Source: CAIWHR01 sp963811685
GTDB taxonomy: Bacteria; Pseudomonadota; Gammaproteobacteria; Burkholderiales; Casimicrobiaceae
Direction of reading: 5' to 3'
Length of the DNA: 64,000 nt
NCBI GenBank assembly: GCA_963811685.1
Contig: CAWESK010000004.1
Coordinates: forward strand, 1 to 64,000
The translations under genes and the position numbers were made by a program. Below, in pieces: positions 1-8,948 of this stretch (within the stretch, counting starts at the first letter, position 1; the number at the start of each line of letters is the position of its first letter). A model generated the notes under the pieces. That model worked only from the letters and a program-made list of their open reading frames with translations. It searched no databases and was not told the DNA's origin.

Positions 1-437
1 TCGGAGCCGCGACCCTCGGCGCGGATCTCGTAGGAGCCCTCGACAGTCGTGACACAGCGCTCGACGCCCAGGTGCTGCTCGAGCACTTCGAAACGCACGA
101 GACGGGGCGCCTCCAGCGCGGTGATGCGCTTCACCAGGCTGCCGTGGCTATACGTGCATTCCACGATCGCACCCACCTGCTTGCCGTTTCCCTGCGTTTT
201 CACCGGGCTCGGAAGGAAGATCCGCAGCAGCAGGGGTGGACGGTGCGGCACCTCTTCATAGAACATCATCCGTTGCCACACTTCGTCAGGCGGCGCTTCA
301 AAGCCTGCCCTGGTGGTCACCGCGTCGATGGCCAATCCGGGCGGGAACAGCCGGCCCACGAGCCACAGGTATTTGCGCGCATGCGATCGTGCTTGCGACT
401 GACTGGCAGGCGCCCCGCGGATTGGCATGGATGACAT
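1..437 (-). CDS. SRPBCC-family (polyketide cyclase-like) protein, C-terminus cut by window edge
   Basis: The minus strand is open from an ATG at 437 (a second in-frame ATG lies at 428) to the left edge, so about 145 N-terminal residues are visible. The start region is basic and has no clear signal peptide. The segments AGFEAPPDEVW, FYEEVPHRPPLLLRIFLP and RLVRFEVLEQHLGVERC match the beta-strand/helix pattern of SRPBCC (START-like) ligand-binding proteins, where they line a hydrophobic pocket. No ligand or partner can be named. It is divergent from the SDR gene at 542. Family assignment is from recognised pattern only; the function is unknown. Confidence 0.65.
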   Translation of the reverse strand, partial: MSSMPIRGAPASQSQARSHARKYLWLVGRLFPPGLAIDAVTTRAGFEAPPDEVWQRMMFYEEVPHRPPLLLRIFLPSPVKTQGNGKQVGAIVECTYSHGSLVKRITALEAPRLVRFEVLEQHLGVERCVTTVEGSYEIRAEGRGS

Positions 438-541
438 TCGTGCATTCTAGCGGCTCGCGCTCGCCGCAGGGGCAGCGGCAACCCGGCGATGCGGCATACT
501 CGGTCTCTTGCGATGGGTCGTTTACTCGCTGAACCCAATCC

Positions 542-1333
542 ATGAGCATATCCATCACGGGAGCGCGCTCCGAGCTCGGTCGGATCCTCGCGCGTCGCCT
601 TCCGGCGAATGCAACCGAGACCGTCCACGTGAACGTTGCCGGGCAACAGGCGAACACGCTGTTGCACGACGGGCATGCGTGGAAGGGTTTTCCCCGCACG
701 GCGCTGGCGGCGACGCGCCGCGCGCTGCGCTCCGCCCACGATGAGGGCGCCACGCTGCTCGTCCATGCGAGCTTCGCATTCGTGAACGCCATCGACCGCG
801 GGGCCCCGCTCGAGGAGCCGCTGCGCTCGTCGGTGGACGCGATTCTCGAATGCGAAGCCCTGGCGCTAGCGGGCCCGGTGCCCGCGTGCGTCGTGCGTCT
901 CGGATACCTCTACGGTCCGCAGAGCGCTGATCTGCGCGCCTATCGCACCGCCTTTCGTCTCGGCCGGCCGTACTGGTCCGGTCCGTCCAACGCGCGGCAG
1001 TATCACGTCCACCAGTTCGACGCGGCTTCGGCTCTGCTGGCCGCCGCCAGAGGACGGAACTCGGGCAAGACGCTCTACGCCACCGACGGTCGCGCCGTCT
1101 CGTTCATGCACTTCATGGATGCCTTCGCGCACCGCGTGGGCAGGTCACGGCCATTGCATCTTCCACGATTCTCCGAGGTCCTCGCCCGGGCGATCATCGG
1201 CAAGGAACACATGCAGCAAACGGAACTGGGAATGCCGCGTGGCGCGCCCTCACCACGCGTTCCGGGGTGGAAGCCCAAGTTTTCCGACTACCGAAACGGC
1301 CTCGATGCGGTGATCGCGGCCTGGGGCGCCTGA
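542..1333 (+). CDS. NAD(P)-binding SDR/epimerase-like protein
   Basis: A 263-residue protein that looks like an atypical extended short-chain dehydrogenase/NAD-dependent epimerase. The N-terminal TGARSELG is a variant of the TGxxGxxG dinucleotide-binding loop. RLGYLYGPQS in the middle is the typical post-catalytic segment of sugar-nucleotide epimerases. YHVHQFDAASALLAA is the usual helix ahead of the C-terminal substrate domain. The canonical YxxxK pair is not obvious, so catalytic activity is uncertain. The ATG at 542 follows a short divergent spacer. The next gene is convergent. The substrate cannot be inferred. Confidence 0.7.
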   Translation: MSISITGARSELGRILARRLPANATETVHVNVAGQQANTLLHDGHAWKGFPRTALAATRRALRSAHDEGATLLVHASFAFVNAIDRGAPLEEPLRSSVDAILECEALALAGPVPACVVRLGYLYGPQSADLRAYRTAFRLGRPYWSGPSNARQYHVHQFDAASALLAAARGRNSGKTLYATDGRAVSFMHFMDAFAHRVGRSRPLHLPRFSEVLARAIIGKEHMQQTELGMPRGAPSPRVPGWKPKFSDYRNGLDAVIAAWGA

Positions 1334-1365
1334 GGCCGGGCCGACACGCGACGCGCAAGCGCTGT

Positions 1366-1776
1366 TCAGGCTTTCTTTGCTGCGCGCTTACGAACGGTCT
1401 TCCTGGCTGTCTTCTTCGTCGCAGTCTTCGCCATCGCCTTGCGGGGCGACTTTTTCGCGCTCTTTCTGACCGTTCTCTTTCCTTCGGGCGGTGGGCTCGC
1501 GACCCGTTTTACTGCGCGTTTCGCCGCCCGCTCCACCGCGGCAACCGCGCCCCGCACCGAACCCTTGACGGACTTGACTGCAGCGGTCGCCGCTTTCCGG
1601 ACCTTTTTCTCGATGGGCCCCCGGGCGGCCTCTTTCTCGGCTTTCGACTTGTGGCGCATGTCAGCGCTGTGAGCGCGCTTGTAAGTCTGGATGTCCTTGA
1701 ACTTGCCGCTTTCGTCACGGACGGCGTAGAGCTTGGTTCCGGAGCGGCTTCTCATCGTGGTGCGACGCGTGGGCAT
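1366..1776 (-). CDS. Histone H1-like Lys/Ala-rich basic protein
   Basis: A 136-residue, extremely basic protein. The first about 50 residues (MRSRSGTKLYAVRDESGKFK, then QTYKRAHSADMRHKSKAE) form a short conserved head seen in many betaproteobacterial basic proteins. The rest is a low-complexity tail of Lys, Arg and Ala with repeated KKTARKT/RKRAAKK units, like the tail of eukaryotic histone H1 and bacterial H1-like proteins. Non-specific DNA or RNA compaction is the likely role (inference). The start could be M1 or the MRSRSG methionine at residue 8. It is convergent with the SDR gene. Confidence 0.7.
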   Translation of the reverse strand: MPTRRTTMRSRSGTKLYAVRDESGKFKDIQTYKRAHSADMRHKSKAEKEAARGPIEKKVRKAATAAVKSVKGSVRGAVAAVERAAKRAVKRVASPPPEGKRTVRKSAKKSPRKAMAKTATKKTARKTVRKRAAKKA

Positions 1777-1925
1777 GATTCGTCCTGTCTCGAGGTGATG
1801 AACTTCTGATTTGAATCATAGGCGCTTGCACCAGCGTTGTCTAAGATCCCCCAAGGCCATCCCCGGTATTTCTTTGCCGTGGTCGGAGGCGACGCGGGTC
1901 GATCGGCGGGAGCTCACACGGCGAC

Positions 1926-2544
1926 ATGTATTACGGGGAGAAATTCAATGCGCTGACGCACCTCGTCGCGGCCGTTGCAGCGCTTTCGGGCGCGGTCGTC
2001 CTCGTGGTTCTTGCAGCATTGACCAGCGATCCGTGGAAAGTAGCGGGCGTTTCGATCTATGGCGTGATGCTGGTGCTGCTCTACACGTTTTCCGTGCTTT
2101 ACCACAGCGTGCGCGGAGCCCGCCAAGAACACCCTCCGCGAGCTGGACCACCAGAGCATCTATCTGCTCATTGCCGGCAGCTACACCCCTTTCTGCCTGG
2201 TGACGCTGCGCGGCGCGTGGGGCTGGTCGCTCTTGGGCGTTGTCGGCGGACTTGCGGTGCTTGGTAGCCTGCAGGAGTTCCGGACGAGGAACGGCGCGCG
2301 AATCCTCTCGGTCGTGATCTACGTCGTCATGGGCTGGGCGGCGCTGGTCGCGCTGGTTCCCTTGTGGAATGCGTTGGGGCCGAAGGGATTCGCGTGGGTC
2401 GCGGCGGGCGGACTGCTCTACACCGTCGGCATCGTCTTCTACGCGCTCGACACTCGGGTCGTCCACGCGCACGGCGTCTGGCATCTGTTCGTGATCGCCG
2501 GTAGCGCCGCCCATTACGTCGCGATCCTGCGCTACGTCGTGTGA
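1926..2544 (+). CDS. Hemolysin III / YqfA-type PAQR membrane protein (frameshifted as sequenced)
   Basis: The first part (MYYGEKFNALTHLVAAVAAL ... LYHSVRG) and the second part (LDHQSIYLLIAGSYTPF ... VWHLFVIAGSAAHYVAIL) are clear halves of a hemolysin III-family seven-helix membrane protein. They lie in different frames. One extra base in the GCCC run at 2118-2121 explains the shift: removing it restores GAAKNTLRELDHQ, the family's conserved loop with its His and Asp. Both ends are intact, giving about 205 residues, a normal length. The biochemical role of bacterial members is poorly known. A sequencing indel is likelier than a true pseudogene. Confidence 0.8.
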
Positions 2545-2662
2545 AATATGTTCGCTACCGCACCGACGAGCGCGATCCTCGGAGCTATTCTGGAAAGACG
2601 TGGTTCTTTGCTCGCATTGCAAAGATGAATCACACAGCAATGTAGAATGAAGGGAGAAGAAG

Positions 2663-3808
2663 ATGCGTTTCGTACTCATTGTGTTGTGGATGCTGCTTGG
2701 CTCGATCGCGCCGGCCGCTGCCCAGGTAAGTGTCGGCATCGGTCTTCCGGGAGTCAGTATCGGAATCAACTTCCCTGCTTATCCGCAGCTGGTCGCGGTG
2801 CCGGGCTACCCCGTTTACTACGCTCCGCAGGTTAATGCGAATTACTTCTTCTACGATGGCATGTACTGGGTGTACCAGGGAGACAACTGGTATGCGAGCT
2901 CCTGGTACAACGGACCGTGGGCGGTCGTGTACCCGGAGTCCGTGCCGCTCTTCGTCCTGCGTGTCCCCGTCCGCTATTACCGGCATCAACCCGCCTACTT
3001 TCGCGGCTGGGCCTCGGACGCGCCGCCGCGCTGGGGCGAGCACTGGGGCAGTTCGTGGGAGCAGAGTCATCAGGGATGGGACCGCTGGAGTCGCAACAAC
3101 GTCCCAGCGCCCGCCCCGCTGCCCGTGTATCAGCGGCAGTATTCAGGTAACCGCTATCCGCAGGTGCAACAGCAGCAGGCGCTGCAAAGCCAGAACTACC
3201 GCTACCAGCCGCGCGAGGCCGTAGTCCAACAGCACTATCAGGCACAGCAGGCGCAAAGTGCGCCGGCTGCGGTCGCACCTTCGCAACCACGCACTGCGCC
3301 CGCGCCGACACATCAACCGCCGCAACAGGCCGGTGGAGAGCTTCAGAGGCCCGCCGCAGCCCCGCCGCCCGTCCAACAACGCGCTTCGCCAGCCCCGACC
3401 CGTCAACCGCCGCAACAGGCCGGTGGAGAGCTTCAGATGCCCGCCGCCGCGCCGTCCGTCCAACAACGCCTTTCGCCAGCCCCGACCCGTCAACCGCCGC
3501 AACAGGCCGGTGGAGAGCTTCAGAGGCCCGCCACCGCCGCGCCGCCCGTCCAACAACGCGCTTCGCCAGCCCCGACCCGTCAACCGCCGCAACAGGCCAG
3601 CGGAGAGGTTCAGAGGCCTGCCGCCGCCCCTGCGCCTTCCCAACAGAGGCAGCAACAACCGCAGTCGGCGCAACGTGAGCAGCAGCCACCAAAACCGCAA
3701 GGCCAGGACAAAGGCTCACAAGGCAAGGGGTCCGCGCAGGAACCCAAGCAGGGCCATGCGAAGGACGCCGAAAAAGGCGAGCCGCAAGGCGCGGACCGGA
3801 ACAAATAG
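2663..3808 (+). CDS. Secreted protein with Tyr/Trp-rich head and Pro/Gln-rich tandem repeats
   Basis: A 381-residue protein with a clear Sec signal peptide (hydrophobic run ending APAAAQ, residues about 1-21). Residues about 25-110 are rich in Tyr and Trp (YFFYDGMYWVYQGDNWY, SWYNGPW), resembling WXXGXW/YXXW-repeat secreted proteins of betaproteobacteria. The rest is disordered and Gln/Pro-rich, with four tandem 29-30-residue repeats (see repeat entry) and a charged Lys/Gln tail. GGGAGAAG-like Shine-Dalgarno sequence precedes the ATG. Probably periplasmic or outer-surface; no enzymatic motif. Function unknown. Confidence 0.75.
   Translation: MRFVLIVLWMLLGSIAPAAAQVSVGIGLPGVSIGINFPAYPQLVAVPGYPVYYAPQVNANYFFYDGMYWVYQGDNWYASSWYNGPWAVVYPESVPLFVLRVPVRYYRHQPAYFRGWASDAPPRWGEHWGSSWEQSHQGWDRWSRNNVPAPAPLPVYQRQYSGNRYPQVQQQQALQSQNYRYQPREAVVQQHYQAQQAQSAPAAVAPSQPRTAPAPTHQPPQQAGGELQRPAAAPPPVQQRASPAPTRQPPQQAGGELQMPAAAPSVQQRLSPAPTRQPPQQAGGELQRPATAAPPVQQRASPAPTRQPPQQASGEVQRPAAAPAPSQQRQQQPQSAQREQQPPKPQGQDKGSQGKGSAQEPKQGHAKDAEKGEPQGADRNK
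3299..3655 (+). repeat. Four coding tandem repeats of about 90 bp
   Basis: Within the secreted protein, four copies of a unit of 29-30 codons follow one another. Each begins PAPT(H/R)QPPQQA, continues G/S-GE(L/V)Q(R/M)PA, and ends VQQR or SQQR. The second copy is one codon shorter. DNA identity between copies is high, with few substitutions, indicating recent expansion by slippage or unequal exchange and potential copy-number variability. Confidence 0.85.
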
Positions 3809-3830
3809 GACGGTCTCGTTCAGCTCGTGA

Positions 3831-4169
3831 TCACTTCTTGCCAGCGGGCTTCTCCGGGTACGGTTTCAGCGACAGGATGTACTCGGAGATATCCTTGGCA
3901 TCGGCGGGCGATACCTCGGGGAGAGGCGGCATCGGCCACGGCCCCTCGCCGTGCACGCCCTTCCTGATCACGTCGACGAGAATCGAAACGGCTTTCTTGT
4001 TGCCCCGATACTTTGCCGCCACGTCGACGAAGGCCGGGCCGGTTCTGGTCTCGTGGTCGGAGTGACAGACGCGGCAGTTGTATGCCCGCAGCAGGGACTG
4101 CACGTCGTCGGCCTGGGCGTGCCCGCCAACAAGCATTCCGAGCGTCAAAACAAGTGTCGCGATCTTCAT
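3831..4169 (-). CDS. Small periplasmic c-type cytochrome (c551/c552-like)
   Basis: A 112-residue protein: a Sec signal (MKIATLVLTLGMLVGGHAQA), then one heme-binding CRVCH motif near residue 33. A distal Met in PWPMPPLPEVSP is suited as the sixth heme ligand. The C-terminal helix DAKDISEYILSL is the standard closing helix of class I cytochromes c. It is probably a soluble periplasmic electron carrier of about 10 kDa after processing. It is convergent with the repeat protein. A partner oxidase or dehydrogenase is not adjacent, although a Sox system that needs a cytochrome c acceptor lies 41 kb away in this window (speculative link). Confidence 0.85.
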   Translation of the reverse strand: MKIATLVLTLGMLVGGHAQADDVQSLLRAYNCRVCHSDHETRTGPAFVDVAAKYRGNKKAVSILVDVIRKGVHGEGPWPMPPLPEVSPADAKDISEYILSLKPYPEKPAGKK

Positions 4170-4355
4170 GGCGTCTCGATGTCGTCAGTCCGTCCCTTCA
4201 AAGTCGCGGGGCGAATCGAAGCCCACGTCCGGCGGACAAATGCAACTGCGCTACCTTTGAAATCTGCGCGCGCGTCGAGAATCCGTGATGCCAGTCGTCT
4301 AGACGATGTGGTTACGATTTCGGCTGTTCCAATCACGCATTGCACATGATTGATT

Positions 4356-4432
4356 TGGTCGGGGTGAGAGGATTTGAACCTCCGACATCTTGCTCCCAAA
4401 GCAAGCGCGCTACCGGGCTGCGCTACACCCCG
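4356..4432 (-). tRNA. tRNA-Pro (anticodon UGG)
   Basis: Read on the minus strand, 77 nt fold as a cloverleaf: acceptor CGGGGTG pairs with CACCCCG, the anticodon arm is CTTGC-TTTGGGA-GCAAG, giving anticodon UGG, and the T arm contains GGTTCAAATCC. The discriminator is A and the 3' CCA is encoded (4356-4358). It sits between the cytochrome gene and the DUF3943 gene. Confidence 0.95.
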
Positions 4433-4498
4433 CCGCGGGAATTATGGCACTCGGCGGGATCGCGGCGCAAATCGGCGAACCGCCGCGCCGCAGATCCA

Positions 4499-5975
4499 TC
4501 AACGCCAATCGACGGCGCCAAGACCGTCGTGCCCGAGAAACGTATAGAAAATGCCGAGAGTCGATCTCGATTGGAAGGTTTCGCCGATACCGGGATAGTT
4601 GGAATCGCGACGGTTGCCGAGGTACTTGAAGGTGATTCCATGCCGCCCGTAAACGCGGTAAGTGAGTCCGGCATCGAGACGGACGATATTGTCGTGTCCG
4701 CCGCGAGCTCCCGCGGCGACGTGGCTGACGAAATACTCGCGCCCCGTCACGTCGATCGAAACGCGGTTGGCGTAGATGAGGCGCAGGGAAACCAGGGCCT
4801 CCGGAGCAATCCCATAGTTGTAGTCGATGTCGGAAGTGCTGTGGGTCGCGCCCACCGCCGCGTAGCCGCCGCCGAAGAGCGCCGATCCCTGCAGCGCGAT
4901 CGATTCCGAGGCCCACCACTGGCCCGTCGTTCCCAGCGCAGCGCCGGTGCTCGACACGCGAAAAGTCTGCGGCGCGATGTAGTCGTAGGTGCCATAGACC
5001 CCGTAGATGCCGCGATAATCGGGTCCGACGTCGTAATCGCGTCCAACGAGCAAGCCGCGGATCATCAGGTTCTCGAACGCGTTGGCGCTCGACGCGGTCC
5101 CCTGGAACGTGAAATAGTCGAATGGTCGCGTGTATGTGTAGCCCGGCTTCCCCGGTAGCCCGTAATCGAGCGAATAGTCGGCGAGCGCCTCGTTGCGCTG
5201 CAGAGCGGTGGCCGAGGTGCCCGGCCTCGTTCTGCGTCGAGCGGCTGTACCCCAGGTTCAGGCGGCTGTAGTACGCCGGGTCGTGACTTGGAAACACCGC
5301 ATCGAAGCGATCGCCGAACGCGAGTCGATTGAACCCTGTCGCCGGCGAAATGACCGCCGCGCCCAGCTCGCGCCAGAAGGGCGGGACGTTGTCGTGCTCG
5401 AGCACGAGACTCGCCATCCGAAAGAGCGTTTCGCCAAGAAAAGCGCCGCCGATGCCGGTGTTGATCTGGTCGTTCTTCGACGGCGGCGTGTTTTCGCCGG
5501 CGATCTCCCACAGCGCGCTGCCCGCGAACGTGTAACCGAGCGATTCCCAGAAACCGAGGCCCGCCGAACGCGCGAATCCGAAGTACATCGAGCCTTGATA
5601 CGGATGCCCCAGCTGGTTCGTCGTGAACGGATCGCGATCCTCATCCCATCGGCTATGCAGGTTCCGCCTGATCGAAGAGAGAGTGCTTTTGTAGTCGTCG
5701 CTGACGTAGGTCCGGTTGTGCCAATTGAGCAACGCGTCGAATCCGACGATCTCCAGCGCGGGGAGGACGTAGTTCCTGTTGGGAGTGATCTCCTCCGACG
5801 GTGTATCGGCCGTCTCGGGCGCGGCAGGGGTCACCGCTGGGTCGTTCGCCAGCGCGGTCCAATTCGCAGGCAGATGAGCGTAATCGGGCGTCGCCGCGCC
5901 TGCGCCGGTGGCGGTCAATGCAAGCGTGAGCAGGGCGCGGAGCGGCGCCCGGAGCGATCGTCCGGTCGAACGCAT
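4499..5975 (-). CDS. DUF3943-type membrane-associated protein (frameshifted as sequenced)
   Basis: The N-terminal two-thirds (signal peptide ending GAGAATPDYAHLP; then NRNYVLPALEIVGFDALLNW, SLGYTFAGSALWEIAGENTPP, and NTGIGGAFLGETLFRMASLV) matches DUF3943 proteins, predicted outer-membrane or periplasmic proteins. The C-terminal third (MIRGLLVGRDYDVGPDYRGI onward, ending in YTFLGHDGLGAVDWR) continues in another frame with alternating beta-strand character like a barrel. One extra C in the CCC run at 5220-5222 accounts for the break; deleting it gives a continuous NEAGTSATALQRNEALADY join. About 490 residues in all. Function unknown. Confidence 0.75.
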
Positions 5976-6096
5976 GGGGAACCCCGCCCTCCCGAGTGGT
6001 GGAGCACCCAGTATCGGGATCCCACGCCGACCAAGCGATCAGCGCAACGCCCGAAGGCGTGTCGGCGCCCTCTCACATGACGCCGAGGCAAATGCG

Positions 6097-6315
6097 TCAG
6101 CGAACGTAGGCGTCGAAACCCGCGCCCTCGATCGCCACGACGATGGCGGCGGGGGATGCGAGTGCTTCGTCGAACTCGACCTTCGCCAACTTGTTTTCGA
6201 GCGAAACGTCGACGCGGCTGACGCCGGGCACGCGCGTGACCGCGCTGGTCACGCTCTTGACGCAACCTGCGCAGTGCATGCCATCGACGGCGAATTCGCG
6301 GGTCAGTGTAGTCAT
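6097..6315 (-). CDS. copZ: Heavy-metal-associated domain protein, copper chaperone
   Basis: A 72-residue single HMA domain (ferredoxin-like fold). The GMHCAGC motif at residues 12-18 supplies the CxxC pair for Cu(I), followed by the typical VSLENKLAKVEFDEA strand. The ATG at 6315 overlaps the stop of the upstream P-type ATPase gene (ATGA overlap), so the two are translationally coupled. It probably carries Cu(I) in the cytoplasm and hands it to the ATPase. The context makes a copper rather than mercury role likely. Confidence 0.88.
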   Translation of the reverse strand: MTTLTREFAVDGMHCAGCVKSVTSAVTRVPGVSRVDVSLENKLAKVEFDEALASPAAIVVAIEGAGFDAYVR

Positions 6316-8573
6316 CGAATGTCTTCCTTGATGGGGTGGAGCTCGGCGACAGCTGCCGCGGGGGCCGGCGAGGCGGCTTGCGGCGGCGCGGCGACTTTCG
6401 CCGGCCGCCAGCGCTTCAGCAGCAGCGCATTCGTAACCACCGATACCGAGCTCGCCGCCATCGCGGCGCCGGCGAGCGGCGGCGTCAGCAGCCCGAAGGC
6501 CGCGAGCGGAATGCCGAGCACGTTGTATATGAATGCAAAGAACAGATTCTGCCGGATCTTGCGGAGCGTTGCCCGCGACAAATCGATTGCTGCCGCGATG
6601 CCGGACAGATCGTTGCGCAGCAGCGTGAGATCGGCGGCGGACAGCGCGGTGCCGGCACCCGCGCCCATCGCGAACGAGACGTCGGCTTGTGCAAGCGCGG
6701 GCGCATCGTTGACGCCGTCGCCCACCATCCCGACAGTGCGACCTTCGCGTTGCAGCGTCGCAATGAACGAACGCTTGTCCTGCGGCAGCTGCTCGGCCCG
6801 CCACTGCCCGATGCCGGTCGCGTTCGCCACCGCGCGTGCAGTCGCCGGATGGTCGCCGGTCAGCATGGTCACGGCGATGCCGGCTTCGGTCAGCGCCGCC
6901 ACCGCGCTCGCCGCATCGGGCCGCAAGGCGTCCGTCAGCGCGATCCAACCGACGAGTGAGGCGTCGCACGCAACGCCGACAAGGGTCTCGTCCTCACGCG
7001 GCGCGCTCGCAAGAGGATCCTCGTCGAGCGCGACGCCCGACTCGGCGAGGAACGCGGGAGAGCCCAGGCGAACCACGTGCGCGCCGCTGGTGCCGCTGAC
7101 GCCGCGCCCCGGCTGAACGCGAATCCCGGTCACCGGCAGCGGCGCTTGCCGGATGGATTCGGCGTGCGCCGCGATGGCGCGCGCGAGCGGATGCGTGGCG
7201 CCCTGCTCGAGCCCCAGCGCGTAGCGCAGAACGTCCGCTGCCGTGAATCCGGGCCGCGGATGGACCGCCACCACGGCCGGCGTCCCCGCCGTCAGCGTGC
7301 CGGTCTTGTCGACGACGAGCGCGTCGATTTTCTCCGCCCGCTCGAGCGACGCCGCGTTGCGCACGAGAATGCCGCTTCGCGCTCCCTGTCCGACGCCGAC
7401 CATCAGCGCGGTCGGTGTCGCGAGTCCCAGCGCGCACGGGCATGCTATGACCAGCACGGCGGTCGCGCGCATCAGCGCCGCGCCCCAGTCGCCGAGCGCG
7501 AGGCCGTTGCCGACGAACGTGATCGCCGCGATGACCAGCACTGCCGGGACGAACCACGCGGCCACGGCGTCGGCAAGACGCTGAACCGGCGCCTTCGATC
7601 CCTGCGCGGCCGTCACCTGGCGGACGATGCCGGCGAGAAGCGTCGCCTGACCGACGGCGGTCGCCTCGCAGCGCAGCGGACCGGATTCGTTGACGGTTCC
7701 CGCGAGCACGCTGTCGCGCGGCCTTTTCGCGACGGGCCTGCTCTCGCCGGTCAGCATCGACTCGTTGACCGTGGATTCGCCGGTCAGCACGCGGCCATCG
7801 ACCGGCACGCTCGCACCCGCACGCACGACGAACACGTCACCGACGACGAGGTCCGCGAGCGGAATCTCCGTCACGTCGCCGTCGCGCTCGCGCAGCACCG
7901 TGGGCGGCCGCAGCGCGAGCAGCTGGCGGATTGCAGTCGCGGTTTTCGCCTTCGCCCGGCCCTCGAGCAGCTTGCCGAGCAGCACCAGCGTGATGACGAC
8001 GGCTGCGGCTTCGAAATACACGTGCTGGTCGGCGAGCGGAACGAGCCACACGGCGACGCTGAAAAAATACGCGGCGCTCGTGCCCAGCGCGACCAGCACG
8101 TCCATGTTCGCGGCGCCGCCGCGCAATGCATTCCACGCACCGCGATAGAAGCGCGCGCCGGCCCAGAACTGCACCGGCGTCGCCAACGCGAATTGGAGCC
8201 AGACAGGGAGCGCAAGATCATGCGGGCGGCCAAGCATGACGGCCATCTGCGCGGCGAGCGGCAGCGTCAGCAGCGCCGCGACGACGAACGTCGCCAGATC
8301 CTTCCGGTAGCGCCGGCTCTCGACGGCAGCCTCGTGCTCAGGCTGCAGGAACGGGTCGACTGCCGGCGCCGCGTCATAACCCGCCCGGCGCACCGCCTCG
8401 ATCAGCGTCTGCGGCGACGCGCGGTCGCCATCGAACTCGACATGCGCGGTTTCGCTGGCGAAGTTGACTGCCGCGCGAACGCCGTCGGCGCGATTCAGCA
8501 CCTTCTCGATCCGGGCCGCGCACGCGGCGCAGGTCATCCCGGTGAGCTTGAGGTCGATCGTCTGGTCGGACAT
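6312..8573 (-). CDS. copA: Cu(I)-exporting P1B-type ATPase
   Basis: About 753 residues from the ATG at 8573 (MSDQTIDLK); an in-frame upstream ATG at 8615 would add 14 residues. An N-terminal HMA domain carries GMTCAAC (residues 12-18). It is followed by membrane segments, the actuator TGES motif, the metal-transporting ACPCALGLATP helix, the phosphorylation site DKTGTLT, the nucleotide-binding HP motif (THPLARAIA) and the hinge GDGVNDAPALA. The CPC motif and paired HMA chaperone gene indicate export of Cu(I)/Ag(I) from the cytoplasm to the periplasm. It shares a four-base overlap with the downstream copZ. Confidence 0.92.
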   Translation of the reverse strand: MSDQTIDLKLTGMTCAACAARIEKVLNRADGVRAAVNFASETAHVEFDGDRASPQTLIEAVRRAGYDAAPAVDPFLQPEHEAAVESRRYRKDLATFVVAALLTLPLAAQMAVMLGRPHDLALPVWLQFALATPVQFWAGARFYRGAWNALRGGAANMDVLVALGTSAAYFFSVAVWLVPLADQHVYFEAAAVVITLVLLGKLLEGRAKAKTATAIRQLLALRPPTVLRERDGDVTEIPLADLVVGDVFVVRAGASVPVDGRVLTGESTVNESMLTGESRPVAKRPRDSVLAGTVNESGPLRCEATAVGQATLLAGIVRQVTAAQGSKAPVQRLADAVAAWFVPAVLVIAAITFVGNGLALGDWGAALMRATAVLVIACPCALGLATPTALMVGVGQGARSGILVRNAASLERAEKIDALVVDKTGTLTAGTPAVVAVHPRPGFTAADVLRYALGLEQGATHPLARAIAAHAESIRQAPLPVTGIRVQPGRGVSGTSGAHVVRLGSPAFLAESGVALDEDPLASAPREDETLVGVACDASLVGWIALTDALRPDAASAVAALTEAGIAVTMLTGDHPATARAVANATGIGQWRAEQLPQDKRSFIATLQREGRTVGMVGDGVNDAPALAQADVSFAMGAGAGTALSAADLTLLRNDLSGIAAAIDLSRATLRKIRQNLFFAFIYNVLGIPLAAFGLLTPPLAGAAMAASSVSVVTNALLLKRWRPAKVAAPPQAASPAPAAAVAELHPIKEDIR

Positions 8574-8621
8574 CCAAGGTGTGCGCGGCAGCTTCATCCG
8601 CCGCGCACGGTCCATTCTATT

Positions 8622-8927
8622 CTAAAACCGGACGCGGCCCGTCAGCATGTCGCGGTACATCACCCAGTCGCCGATCAGGCTGTAGAGCGGGTACGTGAAG
8701 GTCGCCGGACGGTTGTGCTCGAAGAAGAAGTGGCCGATCCACGCGAATCCGTAGCCCGCGACCGGCGTGGCGGCCAGCCACCACGCATTCGCGGTGACGA
8801 TCGCCGCGACGATGCATCCCAGCACCAGCGACGTGCCGGCGAAATGCAATCTCCGGCATGCCGGGTTCGCGTGCTCGGAAAGATAGAACGGATAGAACTC
8901 GGAGAACGATGCGTAGCGATCGGCCAT
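8622..8927 (-). CDS. DUF962 / Mpo1-like small membrane protein
   Basis: A 101-residue protein beginning MADRYASFSEFYPFYLSEH. It carries the conserved His-containing features RRLHFAGTSLVL and GHFFFEHNRPATF, and two to three hydrophobic segments. These match DUF962 (YGL010w/Mpo1-like) proteins. The yeast homologue Mpo1 is a Fe(II)-dependent dioxygenase acting on 2-hydroxy fatty acids, and the His residues are the candidate iron ligands; activity here is inferred only. It lies between copA and the threonine aldolase gene, all on the same strand. Confidence 0.8.
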   Translation of the reverse strand: MADRYASFSEFYPFYLSEHANPACRRLHFAGTSLVLGCIVAAIVTANAWWLAATPVAGYGFAWIGHFFFEHNRPATFTYPLYSLIGDWVMYRDMLTGRVRF

Positions 8928-8948
8928 CGCCGCTCTCCGTTCGCGTCC

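Noticed and set aside
3299..3655. Tandem repeats considered as a CRISPR array.
   Set aside because: The units are contiguous, without spacers, 87-90 bp long, and in frame within a coding gene.
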